A stretch of DNA of 64,000 nucleotides from Amycolatopsis sp. CA-230715 (GCF_018736145.1 NZ_CP059997.1:3471501-3535500); one strand, 5' to 3'. Positions 42,169 through 50,884 are shown, counted from the stretch's first letter. Translations and numbers: made by a program. The notes: generated from the sequence alone by a model not told the origin.

Positions 42169-43476
42169 ATGCTCGCTCGGCACCGCCTCGCCGTCGTGGC
42201 GGGATCGCTCGTACTCGCCCTGTCCCCGGTTTCCGCCGCCTCCGCCGACGTGCCACCGCCGAGAGTGCTCGGCTACGTCGCCAACAACGGCAGCGGCGAC
42301 GTGTCCGTTGTGGACACTGCGACCGACACCGTGTCGACCACGATCGCGGGCACCAGCGGCACCTCGCCGTACGACGCGGCCGTCGCGTTCGACGGCGCCC
42401 GCGGCTACGTCACGAACTCGCGCGACAACACACTGTCCGTGCTCGACACCCCGACGAACACGGTGGACGCCACCGTGCCGGTCGGCGCGCACCCGGCGGG
42501 CGTCGCGATCGCACCCGACCGCGGGCACGTCTACGTCAGCAACTACGACGACGGCACGGTGTCCGTAGTGGACGTCGCGACGCTCGCCGCGACCACGGCG
42601 ATCACCGTCGGGGACCGTCCTGACGGGATCGACGTCGCGCCGAACGGGAAAACGCTCTACGTCGCGCACGACGTGCCCGGCGGCGGTTTCGTGTCCGTTG
42701 TGGACCTCTCGACCAACACGCTGACCGTGAACGTGCCGGTCGGCCTCACCCCGTCCGCGCTCGCGGTGACCCCGGACGGCACCAAGGTCGTAGTGGTCAA
42801 CAAGTTCTCGAACTCGGTGGCCTTCCTCGACACCGCGACCAACGCGATCACCACGACGATCGGCGTCGGCGCGGTCCCGCACGGCGTGGCGATCTCCCCC
42901 GACAGCCGGTTCGCCTACGTCACCAACAGCGAGTCCGGCTCGGTGTCCATTGTGGACATCTCGGCGGGCGCGGTCGCCGCGACGGTCCCGGTCGGCGACC
43001 GGCCCATCGGCGTCGCGCTGACTCCCGACGGCGCCAAGGCGTACGTGACGAACTACGCCGCGGGCACCACGTCGGTGCTGAACACCGCCACCCGCACCAC
43101 GACGGGCACCATCGGCGTCGGAAGCCAGCCGGTCGGCGTGGCCGTGCACACGGTGCCCGCCGCGGGCACCACGATCACCACCGGCACCGCGCGCCTGCAA
43201 CTGCGCCTGCTCGGATTCACCGTCGCGGGGCTCACCGCGAAGCTCGTCGAGACGCACACCGGGAAGCTCCTGTCCGGCGAGCGCGTCTCGTTCACCACGA
43301 CGAAGGGCCAGACGCTCTGCACCGCGACCACGGACTCGACCGGGACGGCGCGCTGCGACGCGAACGTGTCACTCCTCGTCGGGCTCGCGACGCTGCTCCA
43401 GGGCTACACCGCCGGGTACGCGGGCACCTCGGCGCACCGCGCCGCCGCCGTGCACGGCTCGATCCGGCTGCTGTGA
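42169..43476 (+). CDS. secreted YVTN beta-propeller protein with C-terminal Ig-like domain
   Basis: 435 residues. A signal peptide (LAVVAGSLVLALSPVSAASA) precedes seven YVTN blades of about 42 residues (DVSVVDTATDTVSTTI, GYVTNSRDNTLSVLDT, VYVSNYDDGTVSVVD, AYVTNSESGSVSIVD, AYVTNYAAGTTSVL). A ~100-residue Ig-like sandwich (about 325-430: ARLQLRLLGFTV, GKLLSGERVSFTTTKGQTLCTATTDSTGTARCDA) follows, with a likely disulfide between its two Cys residues. It is a probable surface or matrix adhesin. A strong terminator follows at 43494. Another YVTN protein is encoded at 8844, without the Ig domain. Confidence 0.8.
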   Translation: MLARHRLAVVAGSLVLALSPVSAASADVPPPRVLGYVANNGSGDVSVVDTATDTVSTTIAGTSGTSPYDAAVAFDGARGYVTNSRDNTLSVLDTPTNTVDATVPVGAHPAGVAIAPDRGHVYVSNYDDGTVSVVDVATLAATTAITVGDRPDGIDVAPNGKTLYVAHDVPGGGFVSVVDLSTNTLTVNVPVGLTPSALAVTPDGTKVVVVNKFSNSVAFLDTATNAITTTIGVGAVPHGVAISPDSRFAYVTNSESGSVSIVDISAGAVAATVPVGDRPIGVALTPDGAKAYVTNYAAGTTSVLNTATRTTTGTIGVGSQPVGVAVHTVPAAGTTITTGTARLQLRLLGFTVAGLTAKLVETHTGKLLSGERVSFTTTKGQTLCTATTDSTGTARCDANVSLLVGLATLLQGYTAGYAGTSAHRAAAVHGSIRLL

Positions 43477-43493
43477 ACGTTTCTTTTCCGGCT

Positions 43494-43524
43494 CGGTAAG
43501 GGAAACCCGGTGTTTCCCTTACCG
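43494..43524 (+). terminator. Rho-independent terminator
   Basis: CGGTAAGGGAAAC (43494-43506) and GTTTCCCTTACCG (43512-43524) form a perfect 13-bp stem with a 5-nt loop, followed by CTTTTT (43529-43534), 18 bp after the stop of the YVTN gene. The remaining 43525-43797 (part of a 321-bp gap) holds the leader of the WecG-like gene, with TGTAACG at 43716-43722 as a possible -35 element, and no gene. Confidence 0.85.
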
Positions 43525-43797
43525 ACCGCTTTTTCCACCCGGCTGGTTCCTTGACTGAGCCGGAAAACCCGGAACTCTACTGAGAGCAAAAACGGTTGGT
43601 CCGTTCAGCCGCACGCGCGGCGGTGCCGACACACCATTTTCCGGCAACCCGTTAATAACCAACTCGACCGGGAAAGAGTCGGCCTCGCCACCGCATTCCC
43701 AGTTTTTCAGTGCCCTGTAACGTTTTCCGGCCACCCGCAGACTATGCGAGCACAGAGTGTGTGTCGGCCTCTCGCGAAAACTTAGGTGGCATAACAA

Positions 43798-44649
43798 ATG
43801 AATGCTCCAACTCCTGCCACCTCCCCGGTGGCCGAAGACGGTTTTCTCGGCACGCTGACGCTCCCGGTCGCTCGCGTCGGCGCGACCGACGTCCACCCCG
43901 TATCGGAAGAGCGGCTCTCCGCGATCGTCGAATCCGCGTGGGACCGCGGCGCCGGCGGCTGGGTCGTCACCGCGAACGTCGACATCGTGCGCGCCGCGGT
44001 GAAGCGGCCCGAGCTGGCCGCACTCATCGCGGAAGCGGATCTCGTGGTCGCGGACGGGATGCCGGTGGTGTGGGCCGCGCGCTTGGCCGGGCACCGCGTG
44101 CCGGAACGGGTCACCGGGGCGTCGCTCGTGTTCTCCCTGTCCGAAGCGGCCGCCCGCGCCGACCGGTCCGTGTACCTGGTCGGCGGCGAACCCGGTGTGC
44201 CCGAAGCGGCCGCCGAAGTGCTCACCGCGCGGTTCCCCGGGCTGCGGGTCGCGGGCACCGACTCGCCCCCGTTCGGCTTCGACCGCACCGAGGACGGCAT
44301 GGCCGCGCTCGCCGCGAAGCTCACCGAGACGAAACCGGACCTGGTGTTCGCCGGGCTCGGTTTTCCCAAGCAGGAGAAGGTGATCCGCAGGCTGCGCGCG
44401 GACCTGCCCTCGGCGTGGTACGTCGGCTGCGGTGCCGGTATCCCGATGGCGGCGGGCGAATTCCGCCGCGCGCCCGACGCGATGCAGCGAGCGGGTGCCG
44501 AGTGGCTGCACCGGCTCGCGCTCGAACCGAAACGGCTCGCGAAGCGCTACCTCGTCGACGACGCGCCGTTCGCCGCACGCCTTCTCGTTGGCGCGGCGGT
44601 CCGGCGGCTCCGAAGATCCGAGCCCGCGAAGGGAACGGAGATCCGATGA
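43798..44649 (+). CDS. WecG/TagA/CpsF-family glycosyltransferase (GT26)
   Basis: 283 residues. VVTANVDIVRAA (57-68, the Thr-Ala-Asn strand), VVADGMPVVWAARLAG (83-98, catalytic Asp 86), YLVGGEPGV (126-134) and VFAGLGFPKQEKVI (183-196) with CGAGIPMAAGEFRRAP are all family hallmarks. GT26 enzymes add the second sugar (ManNAc or ManNAcA) to an undecaprenyl-PP-GlcNAc primer. This fits a polymer using acetamido-uronic or ManNAc-type sugars made by the 14-24 kb genes. An AGGTGG RBS precedes ATG 43798. It overlaps the fusion gene downstream. Confidence 0.92.
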   Translation: MNAPTPATSPVAEDGFLGTLTLPVARVGATDVHPVSEERLSAIVESAWDRGAGGWVVTANVDIVRAAVKRPELAALIAEADLVVADGMPVVWAARLAGHRVPERVTGASLVFSLSEAAARADRSVYLVGGEPGVPEAAAEVLTARFPGLRVAGTDSPPFGFDRTEDGMAALAAKLTETKPDLVFAGLGFPKQEKVIRRLRADLPSAWYVGCGAGIPMAAGEFRRAPDAMQRAGAEWLHRLALEPKRLAKRYLVDDAPFAARLLVGAAVRRLRRSEPAKGTEIR

Positions 44650-46739
44650 CCGCACCGAGGCCGATCTGCGCCGTCGTCGTCACCCACAACAGCGCCGCGG
44701 TGATCGAGGACTGCCTGCTCTCCGTCCAAGCCGCCTTCGCCGGGCTCGAAGACACCAGCATCACCTTGGTGGACAACGGTTCCACCGACGACACACTCGA
44801 AATCGCCGCCACCAGCGGGGTGCGCGCCGCGGTGCTCACCCAGCCGAACCTCGGCTACGCGGCGGGCGTCAACGCGGGGATCGCCGCGGCACCGGAAAGC
44901 GACATCCTCGTCCTCAACCCCGACATCCGGCTCGACCCCGCCGCGGTCCGCGCGCTGCGCGCCGCGGTGACCGCGCCCGGCACCGGGATCGCGGTACCCG
45001 AACTGCTCGACGGGCGGGGAAAACCGCAACCGTCGCTGCGCCGCAGGCCGACGACCCGGCGCGCGATCGGGGAAGCGCTCCTCGGCGGCACTCGCGCGGG
45101 CCGGTTCCCCTCGCTCGGGGAACTCGTCGTCGACCGCGCCGCCTACGAGCGGCCGGGCACCGCGGACTGGGCGACCGGCGCCTGCTGGCTCGTGTCCCGC
45201 GAATGCGTCGACGCCGTGGGCAGGCTCGACGAACGGTACTTCCTCTATTCGGAGGAAACCGAGTACCTGCTCCGCGCGGGCGACCACGGGTTCGCGGTGC
45301 GCTACGACCCGAGGGCGGTCGCCGTGCACCTCGGCGGCGAACAGTCCACATCGGACTACCTGTGGGCGCTGGCCACCACCAACCGGATCCGGCTGCGCCG
45401 CGAGCGCGACGGCCGGGTCGCGGCCACGTCCATGTGGCTCGCCGTGCTGGGCAACGAACTGCTGCGCGCGGCCGTGCGCAGGGGAAGCGCGGGCACCAAG
45501 CACCGCAGGGCCGTCCGCGAACTGCTGCGCATGCCCGAGTGGCCGGAAGGCCCCGAAGACGCGGGCGCGCCCGCGTACGTGTGCTTCGCCGCGCAGGACT
45601 GGTGGTACCACAACCGCGCGCATTCGGACTTCCAGCTGATGCGCTCGATCGCGCGGCGACGGAAGGTCCTCGTGGTCAACAGCATCGGCATGCGGATGCC
45701 GACGCCGGGCAAGAGCACCCGCACCGGTGCGCGGATCCTGCGGAAGCTGCGCAGCGTCGCCAAGTTCGTGCGCAAACCGCTGCCGGGGTTCTACGTGATG
45801 TCGCCGCTGCCGCTGCCGTTCTACGGCTCGCCCCTGCTGCGCAAGGTCAACGCGGTGCTGGTGCGGGCGCAGGTGCGCGCGGTGTGCGCGGCACTGCGGA
45901 TCCACCGGCCCGCCTACGTCGTCACGATCCCGACCGCGTGGGACGTGGTGCGCCCGATGCCGCGGCGGGCGCTGGTGTTCAACCGCTCCGACCGGCATTC
46001 CGAATTCCCCGAGGCGGACCGCGGCGCGATCGAGGCGCTCGAACACGGGCTGCTGGAGAACGCGGACCTGGTCACCTACGTCAGCCACGCGCTGCTCGAC
46101 GAGGAGCGCCCGCGCACCGGCGAGCGCGCGCACTTCCTCGACCACGGCGTCGATCTCGAACACTTCCGGCCGCGAGCGCGGCACCAGTGGCCTGCCGACC
46201 TGGCCGAGATCCAGGGCCCGCGCATCGGGTTCTTCGGCGCGCTCGACGATTTCGTGGTCGACTTCGACCTGCTCGAACGGATCGCCGCCGAACTGCCGGA
46301 CTGCTCGCTGGTGCTGATCGGCGACGCGACCCACGACATGTCCCGGTTCGACAAGTACCCCAACGTGCACCGGCTCGGCTTCCGTCCACATGAGACGATC
46401 CCCGCCTACGGCTCCGGGTTCGACGTGGCGATCATGCCGTGGCTCGGCAACGACTGGATCCGGCACGCCAACCCGATCAAGCTCAAGGAGTACCTCGCGC
46501 TCGGGCTGCCCGTGGTGAGCACGGACTTCGCCGAGCTGGCCGGCTACACCGACCGCGTCCGGGTGGCGCACGACCACGCGGAGTTCCTCGACGCGATCAG
46601 GACGAGCATCGCCGAAGGCGCCCCGAAACCGGCGGGGGAACTGCGGGCTTCGGTGCGCGCGTTCTCGTGGCATTCGCGGGCGGACGAACTCACCGCACTC
46701 GTCGAAGGCGCACGGGCAACCCCTGAAGACCGTCCGTGA
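44646..46739 (+). CDS. fused GT2-GT4 two-domain glycosyltransferase
   Basis: 697 residues. Residues 1-290 are a GT2 domain (VVVTHNSAAVIEDCLLSV; LVDNGSTDDT 41-50; LVLNPDIRL 88-96; RYFLYSEETEYLLRAG). Residues about 320-690 are a GT-B/GT4-like domain (YVCFAAQDWWYHNRAHSDFQLM; VTYVSHALLDEE; GPRIGFFGALDDFVVDFDLLERIA; HANPIKLKEYLALGLPVVSTDF near 606-625). Each half keeps its donor-site motifs, so one polypeptide may add two successive sugars. ATG 44646 overlaps the WecG-like stop. There is no break in frame, so the fusion is real in this sequence. Confidence 0.88.
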   Translation: MTAPRPICAVVVTHNSAAVIEDCLLSVQAAFAGLEDTSITLVDNGSTDDTLEIAATSGVRAAVLTQPNLGYAAGVNAGIAAAPESDILVLNPDIRLDPAAVRALRAAVTAPGTGIAVPELLDGRGKPQPSLRRRPTTRRAIGEALLGGTRAGRFPSLGELVVDRAAYERPGTADWATGACWLVSRECVDAVGRLDERYFLYSEETEYLLRAGDHGFAVRYDPRAVAVHLGGEQSTSDYLWALATTNRIRLRRERDGRVAATSMWLAVLGNELLRAAVRRGSAGTKHRRAVRELLRMPEWPEGPEDAGAPAYVCFAAQDWWYHNRAHSDFQLMRSIARRRKVLVVNSIGMRMPTPGKSTRTGARILRKLRSVAKFVRKPLPGFYVMSPLPLPFYGSPLLRKVNAVLVRAQVRAVCAALRIHRPAYVVTIPTAWDVVRPMPRRALVFNRSDRHSEFPEADRGAIEALEHGLLENADLVTYVSHALLDEERPRTGERAHFLDHGVDLEHFRPRARHQWPADLAEIQGPRIGFFGALDDFVVDFDLLERIAAELPDCSLVLIGDATHDMSRFDKYPNVHRLGFRPHETIPAYGSGFDVAIMPWLGNDWIRHANPIKLKEYLALGLPVVSTDFAELAGYTDRVRVAHDHAEFLDAIRTSIAEGAPKPAGELRASVRAFSWHSRADELTALVEGARATPEDRP

Positions 46740-46764
46740 CGATCTTCAGGGGAGCCCGCTCCCC
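46720..46764. terminator. overlapping hairpins between convergent genes
   Basis: CCCCTGAAGA (46720-46729) pairs with TCTTCAGGGG (46743-46752) across the stop codon of the fusion gene. GGGGAGC (46749-46755) pairs with GCTCCCC (46758-46764). The two share GGGG, so they are mutually exclusive; either could end transcription of the fusion gene or of the convergent chitosanase. Confidence 0.5.
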
Positions 46765-46790
46765 CTCGGCTCCGCGCCGGTCCTGGTTGG

Positions 46791-47483
46791 TCAGCCGACG
46801 AACTTGGTGGCGAGCGCCTCGCCGGTGCTCGTGGCCTTGTCGTGGTTTTCGATCGGGGACACCACGGAGTTCTTGAAGCAGATGTAGGTGACGCCGGAGT
46901 CGGTGCCGCCGTTCTTCGGGTCGGGGTTGATGCCGAGCGCGCTGGCCGTCGCGTACGAGGCCTCGCCGATGATCTGGTCGGGGCCGGTGTCCCCGATGAC
47001 CGTGTAGACGACCTTGCCGTTGTAGATCACCGCGCACGAGCCGCCGCCCTTGAGCCCCGACTTGCCGTAGTTCCAGATCCCGCTGGCACTCGGCACCACG
47101 ATGTAGGGCAGTTTCGCGGCGTTCAACGGCTTGCCGTCGGACTGGGGGAAGGCGGTGTCGGGCAGGAAGCAGCAGTCGGTGTTCTCGTTGCACTGGCTGG
47201 TGCGCTGGCCGTCGCAGTCGATGTCCATGTCGGCCTTCCAGAACACCGCGCCGCCCGCGTCGCAGACCGGGACCGACTTGCCCGTTTCTTCGTCGGTGCG
47301 GTACTTGCCGTTCGAGATCTGCTTGCAGGAGCTGACCTTGGCGAGCAGCTGGGCGGCGCTCGGCCCGGCCTGGATCGCGGGGGCCGGGGCGGGCGGCGGC
47401 GCTGCCGGGCTGGCGGAGACGAACGCGGTGGGCATCAACGCCCCCGCGAAGAGCATGGCGGCGGCAAGGACGAACTTACGCAT
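46791..47483 (-). CDS. secreted GH75-family chitosanase
   Basis: 230 residues. A signal peptide (FVLAAAMLFAGALMPTAFVSA, cleavage near 24) and a Pro/Ala linker precede the GH75 domain. VFWKADMDIDCDG (80-92) and YTVIGDTGPDQIIGEAS (160-176) carry the conserved acidic residues. Asp165 and Glu174 are nine apart, the spacing I recall for the catalytic pair in characterised GH75 enzymes. Several Cys pairs suggest disulfides. It hydrolyses chitosan outside the cell. RBS AAGGGAG precedes the ATG. A CsnR-like palindrome lies 26 bp upstream, pointing to chitosan-induced derepression. Confidence 0.9.
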   Translation of the reverse strand: MRKFVLAAAMLFAGALMPTAFVSASPAAPPPAPAPAIQAGPSAAQLLAKVSSCKQISNGKYRTDEETGKSVPVCDAGGAVFWKADMDIDCDGQRTSQCNENTDCCFLPDTAFPQSDGKPLNAAKLPYIVVPSASGIWNYGKSGLKGGGSCAVIYNGKVVYTVIGDTGPDQIIGEASYATASALGINPDPKNGGTDSGVTYICFKNSVVSPIENHDKATSTGEALATKFVG

Positions 47484-47508
47484 GCCAACTCCCTTGTTGG
47501 GCCGGGTA

Positions 47509-47527
47509 GTTAGGAACCTTTCCTTAC
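47509..47527. promoter_or_regulatory. CsnR-type chitosanase operator candidate
   Basis: The 19-bp GTTAGGAACCTTTCCTTAC is a near-perfect palindrome (arms GTTAGGAA/TTCCTTAC, one mismatch) 26 bp upstream of the chitosanase ATG. It closely resembles the TTAGGAAA/TTTCCTAA palindromes described, as I recall, upstream of Streptomyces chitosanase genes and bound by the ROK repressor CsnR. No ROK gene is in the window. Confidence 0.55.
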
Positions 47528-47604
47528 CAATGCGTGCCCATCATGGCCCGGCAAGCGGCCCAACTCAATGCTCCGAACGTAGGGAAACGAGCCGAAGCCC
47601 GCGG

Positions 47605-48588
47605 TCACGGGATGCGCTGGTTCAGCCCGACCGCACCGGCGAGCCCGATCACGAAGAGCACCGTGCCCGCGATCAGCCACGGCCTGCTCGCGTCCGCGAC
47701 GCGGGTCTCGTAGCCGATCTGCTCGCCGATCGTGTCGTAGACCTTCTTGAGCTCGTCCGCGTTGGCCGCCTTGTAGAAGTTGCCGTTCGCCTGGCCCGCG
47801 ATCTCGCGCAGGGAGTCGTCGTCCACCGGGACCGGGGTGGTGCTGCCGTTGATGTCGACCGTGCCGTGCTCGGTGCCGAAGGAGATCGTGGAGATCGGGA
47901 CGTTGGCCTTCTTGGCCTGCTTCGCCGCGGTGAACCCGCCGCGGCTGTCGTCGGGGTCGTCGGTGGGCACGGTCTGCTTCCCGTCCGACATCAGCACGAT
48001 CCGCGCCGGCGGCGGCCCGTCCGGTCCCGACACGACCTCGCCGAAGTTCTTGATCATCTGCAGCGCGGAGAAGATCGCGTCGCCGGTCGCCGTGGAATCG
48101 GCCAGCCGCAGCCCGTCGATCGACCGCAGCGCCGCCGCGCGATCGGTGGTCGGGGACACCAGCGGGATCGCCGAACCGGCGAACGAGATGATCCCGAGAT
48201 TGGCGCCGGGGTTGAGCTCCCGCACGAAGGACTTCGCGGCGACCTTGGCCGTTTCGATGCGGCTCGGCTTCACGTCGGTCGCCTTCATCGACTGCGACGA
48301 GTCGATCACGAGTGCCACCACGGCGCGGTTGCGCGGCACCTTCTGCTCGGCGGTCGGACCGGCGAGCGCGATCGTGAACACGATCAGCGCCGCGCCGAGC
48401 ACCGCCGCCGGCGCGTGCCGCCAGCGCCCTTGCCGCCGCGGCGCGACCTTTTCCAGCAGCTCCAGGTTCGTGAACCGGACGACGTTCTTGCGGCGGCGCC
48501 GTTGCACGTACACGTATTCGGCGGCGACCCCGGCGACCACGATCAGCAGCAGGAACCACCACGGGGACGCGAACCCGGAAAGGCTCAC
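47605..48588 (-). CDS. BatA/BatB-like VWA-domain membrane protein
   Basis: 327 residues. Membrane segments lie at about 9-25 and 60-78 with a basic RRRRK between; a VWA domain (about 88-285) has an intact MIDAS DSSQS (96-100), later Thr and Asp in STATGDAIF and VLMSDGKQT; and a C-terminal membrane segment is LIAGTVLFVIGLAGAVGL. Bat-type proteins usually sit beside a MoxR AAA+ ATPase and DUF58 protein; neither is here. Adjacent to the chitosanase but separated by 121 bp. The role is unknown. Confidence 0.85.
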   Translation of the reverse strand: MSLSGFASPWWFLLLIVVAGVAAEYVYVQRRRRKNVVRFTNLELLEKVAPRRQGRWRHAPAAVLGAALIVFTIALAGPTAEQKVPRNRAVVALVIDSSQSMKATDVKPSRIETAKVAAKSFVRELNPGANLGIISFAGSAIPLVSPTTDRAAALRSIDGLRLADSTATGDAIFSALQMIKNFGEVVSGPDGPPPARIVLMSDGKQTVPTDDPDDSRGGFTAAKQAKKANVPISTISFGTEHGTVDINGSTTPVPVDDDSLREIAGQANGNFYKAANADELKKVYDTIGEQIGYETRVADASRPWLIAGTVLFVIGLAGAVGLNQRIP

Positions 48589-48672
48589 GAGCCCGCCTCG
48601 CCGGTGCCGGGTCCCCGCGCGTCGGCTCTCCGCACCACGTCGATCGTGCTCCCCGTTCGTAGGCGTTTTCAG

Positions 48673-48706
48673 GTCACCGCAAGGCGTTCGCCAGCGTAGC
48701 GGTGAC
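48673..48706 (-). terminator. stem-loop downstream of ddaH
   Basis: GTCACCGC (48673-48680) and GCGGTGAC (48699-48706) form an 8-bp stem with an internal GGCG/CGCC mini-stem, about 30 bp past the end of ddaH in its transcription direction. It has no T-run. Confidence 0.4.
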
Positions 48707-48737
48707 TGTCAACGAAACGAGACGGGGCGAGAGAACC

Positions 48738-49589
48738 TCACTTGCGGATTTCGAGGGTGCAGCACTTCGGGCCGCCGCCGGCCTTGCGCAGCTCCGAGAT
48801 GTCCAGCAGCACGGGCTCGTACCCCCGCGCGGCGAGCCGGTCCGCGAGCGACACCGCTTCGAGCGGCAGCACCACGTTGCGCCCGTCGGAAACGGCGTTG
48901 AGCCCGAAGCACGACGCGTCCGCTTCGTCGGCGAGCACCGCGTCCGGGAAGAGCCGCGAAAGCACCCGGCGAGATCCCGCGGAGAAGGCCTCCGGGTAGT
49001 ACGCGATCTGCGCGGGCGCGGTATCGGTCGCCTCGGCGAGCACGAACAGCGCGGTGTCGAGGTGGTAGTAGCGCGGATCGGTCAGCCGCAGCGAAACCAC
49101 CGGGACGCCGAGCACCTCCTGCGCTTCGGCGTGCGCGGCGGGGTCGGTGCGGAAACCGGTGCCCGCGAGCAGCAGCTTGCCCGTCCAGGCGAAGTCGCCC
49201 TCGGCCTCGTTGATCTTGGTGGGCATGGTCAGGTCGCGGTAGCCGTGCTCCACGAACCACCGGCGGAAGTGCTCCGCCTCGGCGGCGCGCTGCGGCGCGC
49301 GGAACCGCGAGCCCAGCACGCGGCCGTCGATCACGGTGCCGGAGTTGGCGGCGAACACCATGTCGGGAAGGCCGGGCTCCGCGGCGATCTCCTCCACGGT
49401 GTGGCCGAGGCGCCGGTAGGTGTCCCTGAGCTCGGTCCACTGCGCCATCGCGAGGTCGGTGTCGACCGGCTGGCTCGGGTCCATCCAGGGGTTGATCACG
49501 TAGTCGACCGCGAAGAACCGCGGCGGGCACATCAGGTAGCGGCGGGTGGTCGGAACCCGCGTCACTTCGAGCATCCCCTCAACCGTCAT
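48738..49589 (-). CDS. ddaH: dimethylarginine dimethylaminohydrolase / arginine deiminase-like amidinotransferase
   Basis: 283 residues. The pentein-fold motifs are MVFAANSGTVIDG (77-89), EAEGDFAWTG (128-137), the catalytic His in DPRYYHLDTAL (H176, with D178) and the nucleophilic Cys in KCCTLEI (C276/C277). The enzyme hydrolyses methylated arginine, or arginine-like guanidines, to citrulline. ATG 49589 is given, but GTG 49565 has a better placed GAGGGG and matches the common start just before TRRYLMCPPRFF. It is divergent from an Lrp/AsnC regulator, a recurring pairing in actinomycetes that suggests amino-acid-responsive control. Confidence 0.88.
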   Translation of the reverse strand: MTVEGMLEVTRVPTTRRYLMCPPRFFAVDYVINPWMDPSQPVDTDLAMAQWTELRDTYRRLGHTVEEIAAEPGLPDMVFAANSGTVIDGRVLGSRFRAPQRAAEAEHFRRWFVEHGYRDLTMPTKINEAEGDFAWTGKLLLAGTGFRTDPAAHAEAQEVLGVPVVSLRLTDPRYYHLDTALFVLAEATDTAPAQIAYYPEAFSAGSRRVLSRLFPDAVLADEADASCFGLNAVSDGRNVVLPLEAVSLADRLAARGYEPVLLDISELRKAGGGPKCCTLEIRK

Positions 49590-49662
49590 GACTCAACGGT
49601 ATTGCTCGATCCAGATGCAAGCAATCAAGGTTTCATGCGCACATACCTGCTAAACATTGCGT

Positions 49663-50109
49663 GTGAACTCGATCGACCAGCGAATCATTTCGTGCCTCGT
49701 CGCGAACGCGCGCTCCAGCTACGCGGATATCGGCAAGGTCGTCGGGCTGTCGGCGCCCGCGGTGAAGCGCCGCGTCGACCGGCTCCTGGAAACCGGGGTG
49801 CTCCGCGGCTTCACGGCGGTCGTCGACCCGGAGGCGCTCGGCTGGGGCACCGAGGCCTTCGTCGAGGTGCACTGCCAGGGCAACGTGACCCCGGCGAGGA
49901 TCAGGGCACGCCTCGAACCGCTGCCGGAGGTCGTCGCCGCGTACACCGTGACCGGCGCCGCGGACGCCATCGTGCACCTGCGCGCCGCCGACATCCACCA
50001 GCTCGAAACCGCCCTCGAACGCCTGCGCGGGCTGGAGATCATCGACCGGACGGTGTCCACCGTGGTGCTGTCCCGAATGCTGGACCGCCCGCCAACCCCG
50101 GGCACCTGA
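49663..50109 (+). CDS. Lrp/AsnC-family transcriptional regulator
   Basis: 148 residues from GTG 49663. A helix-turn-helix (SIDQRIISCLVANARSSYADIGKVVGLSAPAVKRRVDRL) and a RAM ligand-binding domain (about 60-135: TEAFVEVHC, AYTVTGAADAIVHLRA). It probably binds an amino acid and regulates the divergent ddaH. The 73-bp intergenic region contains TTGCT (49602-49606) and AGCAA (49620-49624) as a loose dyad. There is no convincing SD, so translation may be leaderless. An upstream TTG at 49657 is in frame. Confidence 0.88.
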   Translation: MNSIDQRIISCLVANARSSYADIGKVVGLSAPAVKRRVDRLLETGVLRGFTAVVDPEALGWGTEAFVEVHCQGNVTPARIRARLEPLPEVVAAYTVTGAADAIVHLRAADIHQLETALERLRGLEIIDRTVSTVVLSRMLDRPPTPGT

Positions 50110-50122
50110 GAGAGTGCGGGGC

Positions 50123-50884
50123 ATGACCGATCGGATCCGCAGCGAGCGCGCCGACGGCGTCGCGGTGCTGACCATCGAAGCGCCGGACACCCGCAACGCG
50201 CTCACCCTCGACCTGTCCGACCAGCTCAGCGCCGCCGTCGCCGAGGCGGAGCGCGACGAGGCCGTGCACGCGCTCGTCGTGACCGGCGCGCCGCCCGCGT
50301 TCTGCGCGGGCGCCGATCTCGCCCATCTCGGCGACGCGAAGGAAACCGGGCTGCGCCGCGTGTACGAAGGGTTCCTCGCGGTGGCGAACTGCGAGCTGCC
50401 GACGATCGCCGCGGTGGGCGGCGCGGCGGTCGGCGCTGGGCTGAACCTCGCGCTCGCCGCCGACGTCAGGATCGCCGGGCCGCGGGCGAAGTTCGTGGCC
50501 CGGTTCCTCGAACTCGGCCTGCACCCCGGCGGCGGGATGACGTGGATGCTGCAGCGCGCGGTCGGCGCGCAGCGGGCCGCCGCGATGACCCTGTTCGGCG
50601 AGGTGCTCGACGCCGAAGCCGCCGCGAGCGCGGGGCTGGTGCTGCGCACAGTGGACGGCGATCACGACGCGCTCCTCGGCACCGCGCTGGCGTTCGCGCG
50701 ACCGGCGGTCGAGGCGCCGAGGGAACTGGTGCTCGCGACGAAGCGGTCGATGCGCAGGACCCGCACGGACATCGCGCACGCCGAGGCCGTGGACGTCGAA
50801 CTGGCGCCGCAGCTCGAGTCGGTCGACTCCCCGGCCTTCGCCGCGCGCCTCGCCGCGATGCGCGCGCGGATACACAGGAAATAA
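50123..50884 (+). CDS. enoyl-CoA hydratase/isomerase-family (crotonase) protein
   Basis: 253 residues. The crotonase fold is marked by LTIEAPDTRNALTLDL, the oxyanion-hole AFCAGADLAHLG (about 64-75), GGAAVGAGLNLALAADVRIA and FLELGLHPGGGMTWMLQRAVG, where Glu in FLELGL sits at a catalytic position. It probably hydrates an enoyl-CoA or acts on a related acyl-CoA ester. It lies 13 bp after the Lrp gene, so it may be co-transcribed. ATG 50123 is the first Met compatible with the fold. Confidence 0.87.
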   Translation: MTDRIRSERADGVAVLTIEAPDTRNALTLDLSDQLSAAVAEAERDEAVHALVVTGAPPAFCAGADLAHLGDAKETGLRRVYEGFLAVANCELPTIAAVGGAAVGAGLNLALAADVRIAGPRAKFVARFLELGLHPGGGMTWMLQRAVGAQRAAAMTLFGEVLDAEAAASAGLVLRTVDGDHDALLGTALAFARPAVEAPRELVLATKRSMRRTRTDIAHAEAVDVELAPQLESVDSPAFAARLAAMRARIHRK

